DNA from: Vibrio salinus
GTDB taxonomy: Bacteria > Pseudomonadota > Gammaproteobacteria > Enterobacterales > Vibrionaceae
Direction: 5' to 3'
Assembly (NCBI RefSeq): GCF_021272385.1
Contig: NZ_JAJSDZ010000009.1
Location: 558,001 to 622,000, forward strand
Length of the DNA stretch: 64,000 nt
The translations under genes and the position numbers were made by a program. Of the stretch, positions 35,601 through 43,669 are shown one piece after another; the stretch's first letter is position 1; the number at the start of each line of letters is the position of its first letter. The notes below the pieces were generated by a model, which worked only from the letters and a program-made list of their open reading frames with translations, did no database searches and was not told the origin of the DNA.

Positions 35601-36851
35601 GTGGATTTAATCAAAATAGGGAAAGCGGCTAAAGAATCCGCTTTTCAGCTTGCGACAACTTCGACTGCACAGAAAAACAAAGCATTAAGATTGATTGCTG
35701 ATGAGCTGGAGCAAAATGCAGCAACCATTCTGACTGCGAATGAAAAAGATATTCAGTTGGGGCGACAGGCTGGGTTAACGGAAGCCCTTTTAGATCGCTT
35801 ACTTCTGACACAAGAACGTATCACTGCAATTGCTAACGATGTCAGAAATGTGATTAGTCTTAAAGACCCGGTTGGGGCCGAAATTGACAGTTATGTTCTC
35901 GAAAACGGCATGTCCTTGTGTAAAAGACGGGTACCGCTGGGGGTTGTCGGAGTTATTTATGAAGCCAGACCAAACGTGACTATCGATATTGCTGCACTGT
36001 GCTTGAAAACCGGTAATGCCAGTATTTTAAGAGGCGGTAAAGAAACGTTTTTCTCAAATATGGAACTGGTTAAGGTTATTCAGGCTGCATTGAAGAAAGC
36101 TGAATTACCAATAGATGCCGTTCAGTATATTGAAAAGCCAGATAGAGAATATGTGGCTCAGTTACTTAAACTGGATCAATATGTTGATATGATTATCCCT
36201 CGTGGAGGAGCCGGATTGCATAAAATGTGTCAGGAAAACAGCACGATTCCGGTTATCATTGGCGGATTTGGTATCAGTCATATCTACATTGATGATTCGG
36301 CGGATATCAAACGTTCTGTCGATGTGGTAATTAATTCGAAAATTCAGCGGCCATCCGCCTGTAATTCTTTAGATACTTTATTAGTGAATGAACAAGTAGC
36401 GGCGGAATTTTTGTCTGAATTAGCCGGTAAATTAAAGGATTCAGTTGAGTTTGTTGTCGATGAAAGTGCCAAATCTTATATGACTGAAGCAGAAAAGCAA
36501 CGCCCGGCTGTTGATGGTGATTTTGATACTGAATGGCTGGGGTATGTTTTAGGCGTAAAAGTTGTTACCGATGTCTTCGGGGCTATTGAACACATGAGGG
36601 TTCATAATGCGAGTCATTCCGATGCCATAATGACCAATGATCTGAATCATGCAGAGCTGTTTATTAATTCTGCCGGTTCTGCTGCGGTGTATGTAAACGC
36701 ATCAACCCGCTTTACCGACGGTGCTCAGTTTGGTTTGGGGGCTGAAGTGGCGGTATCAACTCAAAAACTGCATGCCAGGGGGCCAATGGGGCTGGAAGAG
36801 CTGACCAGCTATAAATGGGTAGGTAGAGCGGATTATTTAGTCCGAAGCTGA
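35601..36851 (+). CDS. proA: Glutamate-5-semialdehyde dehydrogenase
   Basis: ProA reduces gamma-glutamyl phosphate to glutamate semialdehyde with NADPH in proline synthesis. The 416-aa protein has the ALDH-like fold with the catalytic cysteine in [14 protein letters not shown] and the family block [18 protein letters not shown] chose GTG at 35601 ([15 protein letters not shown]), which fits the family N-terminus and has GGGA about 9 bases upstream; another in-frame GTG lies at 35595. It is co-transcribed with proB and ended by a terminator. Confidence 0.95.
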   Translation: MDLIKIGKAAKESAFQLATTSTAQKNKALRLIADELEQNAATILTANEKDIQLGRQAGLTEALLDRLLLTQERITAIANDVRNVISLKDPVGAEIDSYVLENGMSLCKRRVPLGVVGVIYEARPNVTIDIAALCLKTGNASILRGGKETFFSNMELVKVIQAALKKAELPIDAVQYIEKPDREYVAQLLKLDQYVDMIIPRGGAGLHKMCQENSTIPVIIGGFGISHIYIDDSADIKRSVDVVINSKIQRPSACNSLDTLLVNEQVAAEFLSELAGKLKDSVEFVVDESAKSYMTEAEKQRPAVDGDFDTEWLGYVLGVKVVTDVFGAIEHMRVHNASHSDAIMTNDLNHAELFINSAGSAAVYVNASTRFTDGAQFGLGAEVAVSTQKLHARGPMGLEELTSYKWVGRADYLVRS

Positions 36852-36872
36852 TTTCTGTGTTTCAAATCTTTA

Positions 36873-36896
36873 AAAAGGGGCATATCAGCCCCTTTT
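36873..36896 (+). terminator. Rho-independent terminator after proA
   Basis: Stem AAAAGGGGC / GCCCCTTTT with loop ATATCA, then CCTTTC. It ends the proBA unit. Confidence 0.82.
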
Positions 36897-36957
36897 CCTT
36901 TCACTAACTCATCCGTTTCCGTTACACTTCCGTCCCAGAGTTATTAAATTAATCGTC

Positions 36958-36996
36958 ACCTGATGAATAGCTGAAAAGCTTTATCATCGCTCAGGT
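36958..36996 (+). other. Hairpin in the nrdR leader next to the ribosome site
   Basis: An extended inverted repeat begins ACCTGATGA and ends TCATC-GC-TCAGGT, with an inner AGCT-GAAA-AGCT. It ends immediately before the AGGAGG of nrdR (36998-37003). It could influence nrdR translation, but no known riboswitch is recognised. Confidence 0.42.
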
Positions 36997-37007
36997 CAGG
37001 AGGTTGC

Positions 37008-37457
37008 ATGCATTGTCCATTTTGTTCAGCAAATGATACCAAAGTTATCGATTCACGTTTAGTCGCTGATGGTCATCAGGTTCGTCGCCGGCGTCAGTGT
37101 TTAGCCTGTAGTGAGCGGTTTACAACGTTTGAAACAGCAGAGCTTGTGATGCCACGGGTTATCAAATCCAATGGAAACCGAGAGCCGTTTGATGAAGATA
37201 AAATGGTAAGTGGTATGCACCGGGCTTTGGAAAAGCGTCCTGTCAGTGCTGATGCTGTTGAGTTGGCTATCAGTGTGATTAAATCTCAGATCAGGGCAAC
37301 CGGTGAGCGGGAAGTCCCAAGCGAAATGATTGGTAATCTGGTTATGGAGCAGCTTAGAGAGCTCGATAAAGTTGCGTACATACGATTTGCTTCTGTATAT
37401 CGCAGTTTTGAAGATATCCGGGAGTTTGGTGAAGAAATTGCGAAGCTTGAAGACTAA
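37008..37457 (+). CDS. nrdR: Transcriptional repressor NrdR
   Basis: NrdR is a nucleotide-binding repressor of ribonucleotide reductase genes. The 149-aa protein opens with a zinc ribbon ([15 protein letters not shown] and [15 protein letters not shown], four cysteines) followed by an ATP-cone domain ([16 protein letters not shown]). AGGAGG lies five bases before the ATG. It is the first gene of the ribD-ribE-ribB-ribH-nusB run, the usual arrangement in gammaproteobacteria, and ribD starts 6 bases after its stop. Confidence 0.96.
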   Translation: MHCPFCSANDTKVIDSRLVADGHQVRRRRQCLACSERFTTFETAELVMPRVIKSNGNREPFDEDKMVSGMHRALEKRPVSADAVELAISVIKSQIRATGEREVPSEMIGNLVMEQLRELDKVAYIRFASVYRSFEDIREFGEEIAKLED

Positions 37458-37463
37458 GATGTT

Positions 37464-38573
37464 ATGACTATGTTTTCTTCTTTTGATCATCTTATGATGG
37501 CCCGTGCTATATCGTTAGCAAAAAAAGGGGTATTTACGACTCATCCTAATCCCAATGTAGGCTGCGTGATTACATCAGGGAATAAAATTGTGGGAGAAGG
37601 CTGTCATTTTAAGGCCGGAGAACCGCATGCTGAAGTTTATGCTTTGAGAATGGCCGGAGATAAAGCCAGGGGAGCAACGGCTTACGTGACGTTAGAACCC
37701 TGTTCTCATTACGGCCGAACACCGCCATGCGCAAAAGGGCTGATTGATGCCGGCATTAGTCAGGTTGTTTGCGCTATGCAGGATCCGAATCCTCAGGTTT
37801 CCGGCCGGGGAATTCAGATGCTGAGAGACGCCGGCATCGATGTCAGAGTCGGTTTGCTGGAGGCGGATGCGAGACACATTAACCGGGCTTTTTTGAAAAA
37901 AATGGAGTCAGGACGTCCCTGGGTTCAGTTGAAGATGGCCGCCAGTATCGATGGACAAACTGCTTTAGATAACGGAGAAAGCCAGTGGATTACGTCTGCT
38001 GAAGCCCGTCAGGATGTTCAGAAATTTCGGGCTCAGGCCGGTGCCATTCTTTCTACAAGTCAAACCGTGATTTCCGATAATGCCTCCCTTAATGTCCGGT
38101 GGAGTGACTTACCTTCATCAGTTAAGGAAAGTTATCCCGATCATTCAGTGAGACAGCCGGTTAGGGTCATCCTTGACCGACAACACCGTCTAAAACCTGA
38201 TATGGCCCTGTTTCAGAGTGGCGGGGCTGCTTTGACGGCGGCAGAATCAGAGGCCGACGTGGTTGTTCCCTTGGACAGTACGGGCCGGTTAGACCTGAGT
38301 AAATTGATGGATGCTCTGGCCAATGATCTTCATATTAATCATATCTGGGTTGAAGCCGGAGCTACGCTAGCCAGCTCTATGATTCTGTCTGGAATGGTTG
38401 ATGAGCTGGTTATTTATCTCGCGCCTAAAATGATGGGAAGTGATGGTAAGGGGTTATTCGGAACTTTTGGTTTCACTAGTATGAAAGATGTGATTGACCT
38501 GGAATTTACCGATATACGAATGGTGGGCAAAGACTTGCGGGTGATTGCTAAGCCTTTATATAAATTAGGGTAA
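37464..38573 (+). CDS. ribD: Bifunctional riboflavin deaminase/reductase RibD
   Basis: RibD deaminates and then reduces the pyrimidine intermediate of riboflavin synthesis. The 369-aa protein has the zinc deaminase domain (about 1-145) with HAEVYALR and PCSHYGRTPPCAKGL, then the NADPH reductase domain (about 150-369) with KMAASIDGQTAL and ILDRQHRL. Length is normal. It follows nrdR closely and precedes ribE by 5 bases. Start ATG 37464 is used; a second ATG two codons later is possible. Confidence 0.95.
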   Translation: MTMFSSFDHLMMARAISLAKKGVFTTHPNPNVGCVITSGNKIVGEGCHFKAGEPHAEVYALRMAGDKARGATAYVTLEPCSHYGRTPPCAKGLIDAGISQVVCAMQDPNPQVSGRGIQMLRDAGIDVRVGLLEADARHINRAFLKKMESGRPWVQLKMAASIDGQTALDNGESQWITSAEARQDVQKFRAQAGAILSTSQTVISDNASLNVRWSDLPSSVKESYPDHSVRQPVRVILDRQHRLKPDMALFQSGGAALTAAESEADVVVPLDSTGRLDLSKLMDALANDLHINHIWVEAGATLASSMILSGMVDELVIYLAPKMMGSDGKGLFGTFGFTSMKDVIDLEFTDIRMVGKDLRVIAKPLYKLG

Positions 38574-38578
38574 TAGTT

Positions 38579-39235
38579 ATGTTTACCGGAATTATTGAAG
38601 CAGTGGGTACGATAGCTGCTATTACTCCGAAAGGGGAAGATGTCACCATTAAGGTGAATACAGAAAAATTGGATATGATGGATGTTAAGTTAGGCGATAG
38701 TATCGCGACTAATGGCGTTTGTCTGACGGTCATCAGTCTGTCTGAAATGACATTCTCAGCGGATCTTTCGTTAGAAACATTAAATAAAACCGGCTTTTTA
38801 CAATATCAGGTTGGGGATTCGGTAAATCTTGAAAAAGCTATGCTGGCGACCAGCCGTTTTGGGGGGCATGTGGTTTCCGGACATGTCGATGGTGTCGGTG
38901 AGGTGGTTGAAAGAAATCACGTAGGTCGTGCTATTGAGTTTTGGGTCCGGTACCCGAGAGAGCTGTCGAAATATATCGCAGAAAAAGGGTCGGTTACCGT
39001 TGATGGTATAAGTTTGACGGTTAATGCATTGCGGAAAGATGCATTCAGGTTAACTATCGTGCCACACACATTATCAGAGACAACCATTGATCATTTTCAG
39101 GTAGGTCAGAAAGTGAATCTTGAGGTGGATGTGATGGCGAGATATATCGAAAGGTTATTGACGTCTCGGCAGGATAACGACCAACCGTCGTCGAAAGTTA
39201 CCTTGGAATTTTTACAACAAAATGGTTTTGCATGA
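38579..39235 (+). CDS. ribE: Riboflavin synthase alpha subunit
   Basis: This enzyme dismutates two molecules of 6,7-dimethyl-8-ribityllumazine to riboflavin. The 218-aa protein starts with the invariant MFTGIIEAVGTI and has two similar lumazine-binding halves, each with a GDSIATNGVCLTV- or KGSVTVDGISLTV-type block and a GGHVVSGHVDGVG segment. It sits between ribD and the ribB gene. In E. coli this gene is called ribC; the name ribE follows usage for this operon order. Confidence 0.95.
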   Translation: MFTGIIEAVGTIAAITPKGEDVTIKVNTEKLDMMDVKLGDSIATNGVCLTVISLSEMTFSADLSLETLNKTGFLQYQVGDSVNLEKAMLATSRFGGHVVSGHVDGVGEVVERNHVGRAIEFWVRYPRELSKYIAEKGSVTVDGISLTVNALRKDAFRLTIVPHTLSETTIDHFQVGQKVNLEVDVMARYIERLLTSRQDNDQPSSKVTLEFLQQNGFA

Positions 39236-39301
39236 TGTTAAATGCCCAATAAAGGGCTTAGAAAACATTTTTATACCAGAGAATTTTACAGGATTAGAGC
39301 A

Positions 39302-40411
39302 ATGGCGATTAGCACACCAGAAGAAATTATTGAAGACATCCGTCAGGGGAAAATGGTCATTCTGATGGATGACGAAGATCGTGAAAATGAAGGCGATATT
39401 ATTGTTGCTGCTGAAAAGGTAACACCTGAAATTATCAATTTTATGGCGACTCATGGACGGGGACTGATTTGTCTGACGATGACCAAAGAGCGATGTCATC
39501 ACCTTGGTTTGTCTCCTATGGTGAAAGACAATACGGCTCAGTTTTCTACCGCTTTCACGGTATCCATTGAAGCTGCCGAAGGCGTAACGACCGGAATTTC
39601 AGCGGCAGACCGGGCGACAACGGTTTTAACAGCAGTTGCTCCGGATGCCAAAGCGGCTGATTTGGTCCAGCCAGGTCATATTTTCCCTCTGGCCGCTCAG
39701 GATGGTGGTGTACTTACCCGTGCCGGACACACTGAAGCCGGGTGTGATCTTGCTCGTCTGGCCGGGCTGGAACCTGCGTCTGTCATTGTTGAGGTTCTGA
39801 AAGAAGATGGCACAATGGCCCGCCGTCCGGATCTTGAAATGTTTTCAGAAAAACATGGTATCAAAGTTGGCACCATCGCATCATTGATCGAATATCGTAA
39901 TAATACTGAAACTACGATTGAAAGAGTGGCATCATGTACGTTACCAACAAAGTATGGTGAATTTGAACTTGTCACTTATGAAGATACGATCGATAAGCAA
40001 GTTCATTATGCGCTCGTTAATGGTGAAGTCCAGAATTCAACCCCGCTTGTGCGTGTTCATTTAATTGATACGTTTACGGACGTATTAAAAAGCGATCGGA
40101 ATGCCAACCGTAGCTGGAGTATTGATGAAGCGATGGAGAAAATCGGTTCTGAAGGTGGGGTACTGGTGTTACTTGGTAATGAAGAATCTTCTGATTTACT
40201 GGTTCACCGGGTGAAAATGTATGAGTTGCAGGATAAAGGTGAAGCGCCTGCGATGGCAAAAAAACAGGGGACTTCACGCCGGGTTGGTGTCGGTTCTCAA
40301 ATCCTGGCTGACTTGGGTGTAAAAGACATGAAACTTTTATCCTCGGCTAATAAAAAGTATCATGCTTTAGGTGGTTTTGGATTGAACGTTGTTGAGTATA
40401 TTGTTTGTTAG
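39302..40411 (+). CDS. ribB: 3,4-dihydroxy-2-butanone-4-phosphate synthase with degraded GTP cyclohydrolase II domain
   Basis: The N-terminal domain (about 1-200) is a complete RibB that makes the four-carbon riboflavin precursor: [17 protein letters not shown] holds the acidic active-site loop, with [10 protein letters not shown] and [16 protein letters not shown]. The C-terminal half (about 205-369) aligns with RibA (GTP cyclohydrolase II), but the zinc-binding Cys-x10-Cys-x-Cys region is replaced by [20 protein letters not shown], which has no cysteine. That half is therefore probably not catalytic, as in the RibBX-type hybrids. I chose ATG 39302 ([13 protein letters not shown]) as the family start; an in-frame ATG at 39242 is unlikely. 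A separate ribA should exist elsewhere. Confidence 0.92.
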   Translation: MAISTPEEIIEDIRQGKMVILMDDEDRENEGDIIVAAEKVTPEIINFMATHGRGLICLTMTKERCHHLGLSPMVKDNTAQFSTAFTVSIEAAEGVTTGISAADRATTVLTAVAPDAKAADLVQPGHIFPLAAQDGGVLTRAGHTEAGCDLARLAGLEPASVIVEVLKEDGTMARRPDLEMFSEKHGIKVGTIASLIEYRNNTETTIERVASCTLPTKYGEFELVTYEDTIDKQVHYALVNGEVQNSTPLVRVHLIDTFTDVLKSDRNANRSWSIDEAMEKIGSEGGVLVLLGNEESSDLLVHRVKMYELQDKGEAPAMAKKQGTSRRVGVGSQILADLGVKDMKLLSSANKKYHALGGFGLNVVEYIVC

Positions 40412-40591
40412 GACAAACAAATCTCAGCAAGCGTTTTGATTTTTAATTTGGTTATGATTGATGTGTGAATCGCTTTATTCTTTTTGTCAGACAGTCTTAG
40501 TAACAGCAGACAAATTAGCAATAGATATTGCGTGAGTATTTATGCTAGAATCCGGCGATTCTCACATATGAATAGTGTTAAAGGTAGGCTT

Positions 40592-41062
40592 ATGAAAGTT
40601 ATCGAAGGTGTTCTGCCAGCACCAAATGCAAAAGTTGCTATCGTTATTTCTCGTTTTAACAGCTTTATCAACGAAAGCTTGCTATCTGGTGCAATCGATA
40701 CTTTAAAGCGTCACGGACAGGTATCTGATGACAACATAACTGTTGTCCGTTGCCCGGGAGCGGTGGAACTTCCTCTTGTGGCTCAGCGTGTAGCCAGAAC
40801 GAAAAAGTTCGATGCGATTGTTTCTCTTGGTTCTGTAATTCGTGGCGGCACACCTCATTTTGAGTATGTGTGTAGTGAAATGAATAAAGGTCTGGCACAT
40901 GTTTCGCTTGAATATAGTATTCCGGTAGCATTCGGTGTATTGACTGTAGATACCATCGATCAGGCGATCGAACGCGCAGGTACCAAGGCTGGTAATAAAG
41001 GTGCAGAAGCTGCACTAAGCGCACTTGAAATGATAAATGTTCTTTCTGAAATTGATTCCTAA
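40592..41062 (+). CDS. ribH: 6,7-dimethyl-8-ribityllumazine synthase
   Basis: RibH joins the RibB and RibD products to form lumazine and usually assembles as a large icosahedral or pentameric complex. The 156-aa protein starts [20 protein letters not shown] and has [31 protein letters not shown] and [10 protein letters not shown]. The start at 40592 has AAAGGTAGG just upstream; an in-frame ATG 108 bases earlier is not family-like. It overlaps nusB by one base. There is a 180-base gap after ribB that holds no gene. Confidence 0.95.
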   Translation: MKVIEGVLPAPNAKVAIVISRFNSFINESLLSGAIDTLKRHGQVSDDNITVVRCPGAVELPLVAQRVARTKKFDAIVSLGSVIRGGTPHFEYVCSEMNKGLAHVSLEYSIPVAFGVLTVDTIDQAIERAGTKAGNKGAEAALSALEMINVLSEIDS

Positions 41063-41529
41063 TGGGGGCCAGTGTGAAACCAGCCGCACGTCGTAATGCA
41101 CGTCAGTTTGCTTTACAAGCTATTTATTCTTGGCAAATAACTAAAGAGAATGTAGCGACAATTGAAGCGCAGTTTTTAGCAAACGAAAAATATGACGATG
41201 AAGAACATCGTTCATCGGAGCCGTCACTGTCAGCACCAGAAACGGATGTGGATTATTTTAAAGATCTTCTGGCTGGTGTGGTTACGGCTCATCAGGATTT
41301 GGACAGCAAATTAAGACCTTACGTATCCCGCCCTATGCAGGATTTAGATATGATGGAATTGGCATTGCTTCGTCTTGCTATGTATGAAATGACACGTCGT
41401 CAGGATGTACCATATAAAGTGGTTATCAATGAGGCTATTGAGTTAGCAAAAGTGTTTGCTGCGGAAGAAAGTCACAAGTTTATTAATGGTGTGTTAGATA
41501 AAGCTGCACCACATGTTCGTCAAAAGTAA
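41062..41529 (+). CDS. nusB: Transcription antitermination factor NusB
   Basis: NusB binds the boxA RNA with S10 (NusE) in rRNA antitermination complexes. The 155-aa protein is all-helical and starts [20 protein letters not shown] with the RNA-binding arginine-rich N-terminus. [13 protein letters not shown] and [14 protein letters not shown] are typical. The start overlaps the ribH stop (TAATG). A GTG four codons in is an alternative. A strong terminator follows. Confidence 0.95.
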   Translation: MGASVKPAARRNARQFALQAIYSWQITKENVATIEAQFLANEKYDDEEHRSSEPSLSAPETDVDYFKDLLAGVVTAHQDLDSKLRPYVSRPMQDLDMMELALLRLAMYEMTRRQDVPYKVVINEAIELAKVFAAEESHKFINGVLDKAAPHVRQK

Positions 41530-41542
41530 TACCGTTATGATA

Positions 41543-41570
41543 AAAAAGGTCAGCTGATGCTGACCTTTTT
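41543..41570 (+). terminator. Rho-independent terminator after nusB
   Basis: Stem AAAAAGGTCAGC / GCTGACCTTTTT with loop TGAT. It closes the nrdR-rib-nusB run. Confidence 0.9.
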
Positions 41571-41635
41571 TATTGGGGAAGGCTGATAACAGGCTATGCA
41601 CTTTTCATTATTTTTACAGGCAGTTGGTGTGATAT

Positions 41636-42613
41636 ATGTCAGGTGAGTTCGATATTATTAAGGCTTATTTTAGTCATAAGCAAAGTGTCAGGAGAGATGT
41701 TGATCTTGATATTGGGGATGACTGCGCCATTGTCAGAGTGCCGGATAATTCCAGAATCGCCATTACGACAGACACCTTGGTTGCCGGGACTCATTTTCTG
41801 ACCGGGGCAAACCCTGCATGGGTTGCGCATAAAGCATTAGCTTCTAATATCAGTGATTTAGCTGCCATGGGTGCCACGCCAGCCTGGTGTTCACTAGCAC
41901 TTACTTTGCCTGAGGCAGACAACGAGTGGCTTCAGTCTTTTAGTCAGGCTTTTTTTGACTTGGCAGATTATTATAATATCCACCTTATTGGAGGGGATAC
42001 AACCAAAGGGCCTCTGAGTATAACAATTACCATCCAGGGATTTGTTCCTTTCGAAAGAGCTATTCTGAGAAGTGGCGCGAAAGTCGGGGATTGGATTTAT
42101 GTGACCGGAGAGCTGGGGGATAGCAAGGCCGGGTTGGATGTTATTTTAAATCCGGATCTAAGAAGCCATCCAGCAGGTGACGAATTGGAAAAAAGGCATT
42201 ATCTTTCAACGCCGAGAGTCTTAGCCGGGCAAGCCCTGGTTAATGTTGCGTCTTCCGGTATTGATATTTCAGATGGTTTGATTTCTGACTTAAGACACAT
42301 TCTCAATGCTTCCGGTGTCGGAGCCCGGTTAAATCTGGAGTCTCTCCCTGTTTCGGACGAACTGTTAGAATTTGTTAAGTATAATAAAGAACAGGCATTC
42401 CAATATGCCCTGACCAGTGGCGAAGAGTACGAACTCTGTTTTACTATTCCTGATTACAGCCGGGTATCTTTGGAAAGTGCGATGGCGTATACCGGAACCC
42501 GCTATACCTGCATCGGACAAATTCAGGCCGGTGATGAGCTGTCTTTGTATTTCAATCATACAAAAGTGAACTGGCAGTTGGCCGGATACGATCATTTTCT
42601 GAGGAAAGAATGA
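41636..42613 (+). CDS. thiL: Thiamine-monophosphate kinase
   Basis: ThiL phosphorylates thiamine monophosphate to the active cofactor thiamine diphosphate with ATP. The 325-aa protein belongs to the PurM/ThiL fold with GDDCAIVRV (metal-binding aspartates), TDTLVAGTHFL, NISDLAAMGATPAW and GGDTTKGPLSIT. SSGIDISDGLISDL is the second acidic block. Start ATG is at 41636. The pgpA start overlaps its stop by 4 bases (ATGA), the conserved thiL-pgpA coupling. Confidence 0.95.
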   Translation: MSGEFDIIKAYFSHKQSVRRDVDLDIGDDCAIVRVPDNSRIAITTDTLVAGTHFLTGANPAWVAHKALASNISDLAAMGATPAWCSLALTLPEADNEWLQSFSQAFFDLADYYNIHLIGGDTTKGPLSITITIQGFVPFERAILRSGAKVGDWIYVTGELGDSKAGLDVILNPDLRSHPAGDELEKRHYLSTPRVLAGQALVNVASSGIDISDGLISDLRHILNASGVGARLNLESLPVSDELLEFVKYNKEQAFQYALTSGEEYELCFTIPDYSRVSLESAMAYTGTRYTCIGQIQAGDELSLYFNHTKVNWQLAGYDHFLRKE

Positions 42614-43107
42614 ATAACAATCCGTTATCCAAAATCAATTTATCAAACCCTTGGCATCTTTTAGCAACAGGGTTTGGCAGTGGGTTATCTCCGGTTGTTC
42701 CCGGGACAGCCGGAACACTGGCATCTATACCTTTTTATTTATTACTGGTTCATTTTCCTGCGTGGCTTTACATTCTGATATTAGTTTTCGCGAGTATTAT
42801 TGGCGTGAAAATCTGTTCTCAAACGTCTTCAGATATGGGGGTTCATGATCATGGCTCGATTGTCTGGGATGAGTTTGTTGGTTTTTGGATAACCATGCTG
42901 GTGGTTCCCCTTCTTAATTTGCCTGTTTTCGATTGGCATTGGATTGCGATTGGTTTTATCTATTTCCGTATTTATGACATGCTTAAACCCTGGCCTATCA
43001 GTTGGCTGGATAAAAACGTTCATGGTGGCGTCGGTATTATGATCGATGATATTGTGGCGGGGATTGCAGCGGGTCTTACTTTATGGTTCACGCATCTGTA
43101 TTTTTGA
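42610..43107 (+). CDS. pgpA: Phosphatidylglycerophosphatase A
   Basis: PgpA dephosphorylates phosphatidylglycerophosphate to phosphatidylglycerol at the inner membrane. The 165-aa protein has an N-terminal TGFGSGLSPVVPGTAGTLAS loop, the acidic IVWDEFVGFWITM motif and about four hydrophobic helices, ending with GVGIMIDDIVAGIAAG. It overlaps thiL by 4 bases. A strong hairpin terminator just past its stop is shared with the convergent yaeH. Confidence 0.94.
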   Translation: MNNNPLSKINLSNPWHLLATGFGSGLSPVVPGTAGTLASIPFYLLLVHFPAWLYILILVFASIIGVKICSQTSSDMGVHDHGSIVWDEFVGFWITMLVVPLLNLPVFDWHWIAIGFIYFRIYDMLKPWPISWLDKNVHGGVGIMIDDIVAGIAAGLTLWFTHLYF

Positions 43108-43108
43108 A

Positions 43109-43150
43109 AGCAGTGGGGATAATGATTCCCCACTGCTGGTTTGTTTTTTC
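43109..43150. terminator. Terminator between convergent pgpA and yaeH
   Basis: An 11-bp perfect stem AGCAGTGGGGA / TCCCCACTGCT (43109-43137) is followed by a T-rich run on the plus strand. It starts two bases after the pgpA stop. Confidence 0.85.
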
Positions 43151-43156
43151 TGTTAA

Positions 43157-43543
43157 CTAATGATGTAAGCGGTTGACATCGTGGGTAATCTCGTTAATTT
43201 TGGCGATGACCACTTTTTCTAAGTGTTTTAGATCGCTAAGTATTTTTTTCTGCAAGTCATGTTCTGTCAGTTTGTGTGCCTCAGTAATTTCATTTAGCTC
43301 ATCCAAAACCAGTGTCAGGGTTCGGTTTATTTCGGTTACATCTTTGTATTGATGCGTTCCACTGTCGACGAGTATGGTTTTTTTTTGTCGTGGATATTTG
43401 AGTTTAATACTTTTGGCAAATAGTTCTCCTTCTTGTTTGTAAAAATAAATTTTAAGCACATCAGAAAGTGCTTCTTGACGGAGTGTATATTTTTGTATTT
43501 TGCTAGGTTCTTGAATGCCTAAATCAGTGAGATATTGATACAT
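43157..43543 (-). CDS. yaeH: UPF0325 family protein YaeH (DUF3461)
   Basis: A 128-aa soluble protein of unknown function. [40 protein letters not shown] and [15 protein letters not shown] match the E. coli YaeH pattern as I recall it. The rest is charged and helical. In E. coli yaeH lies close to glnD, map and rpsB, the same neighbourhood as here. No catalytic motif can be named. Confidence 0.88.
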   Translation of the reverse strand: MYQYLTDLGIQEPSKIQKYTLRQEALSDVLKIYFYKQEGELFAKSIKLKYPRQKKTILVDSGTHQYKDVTEINRTLTLVLDELNEITEAHKLTEHDLQKKILSDLKHLEKVVIAKINEITHDVNRLHH

Positions 43544-43669
43544 AGGGTGACCTCTCGGCTGAGTCTCGTTGCCATACTAATTGTTACTCACTTCTTAATT
43601 ATTATGGGTTATGACTCCAAGTTTTACCGAGAGGAATGGTGATTTGTGTCTGAAATTTTGGGATTAAAA

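Noticed and set aside
36897..37007. FMN riboswitch upstream of the riboflavin genes
   Set aside because: No RFN element consensus is found in this 110-base leader; only a simple hairpin is present.
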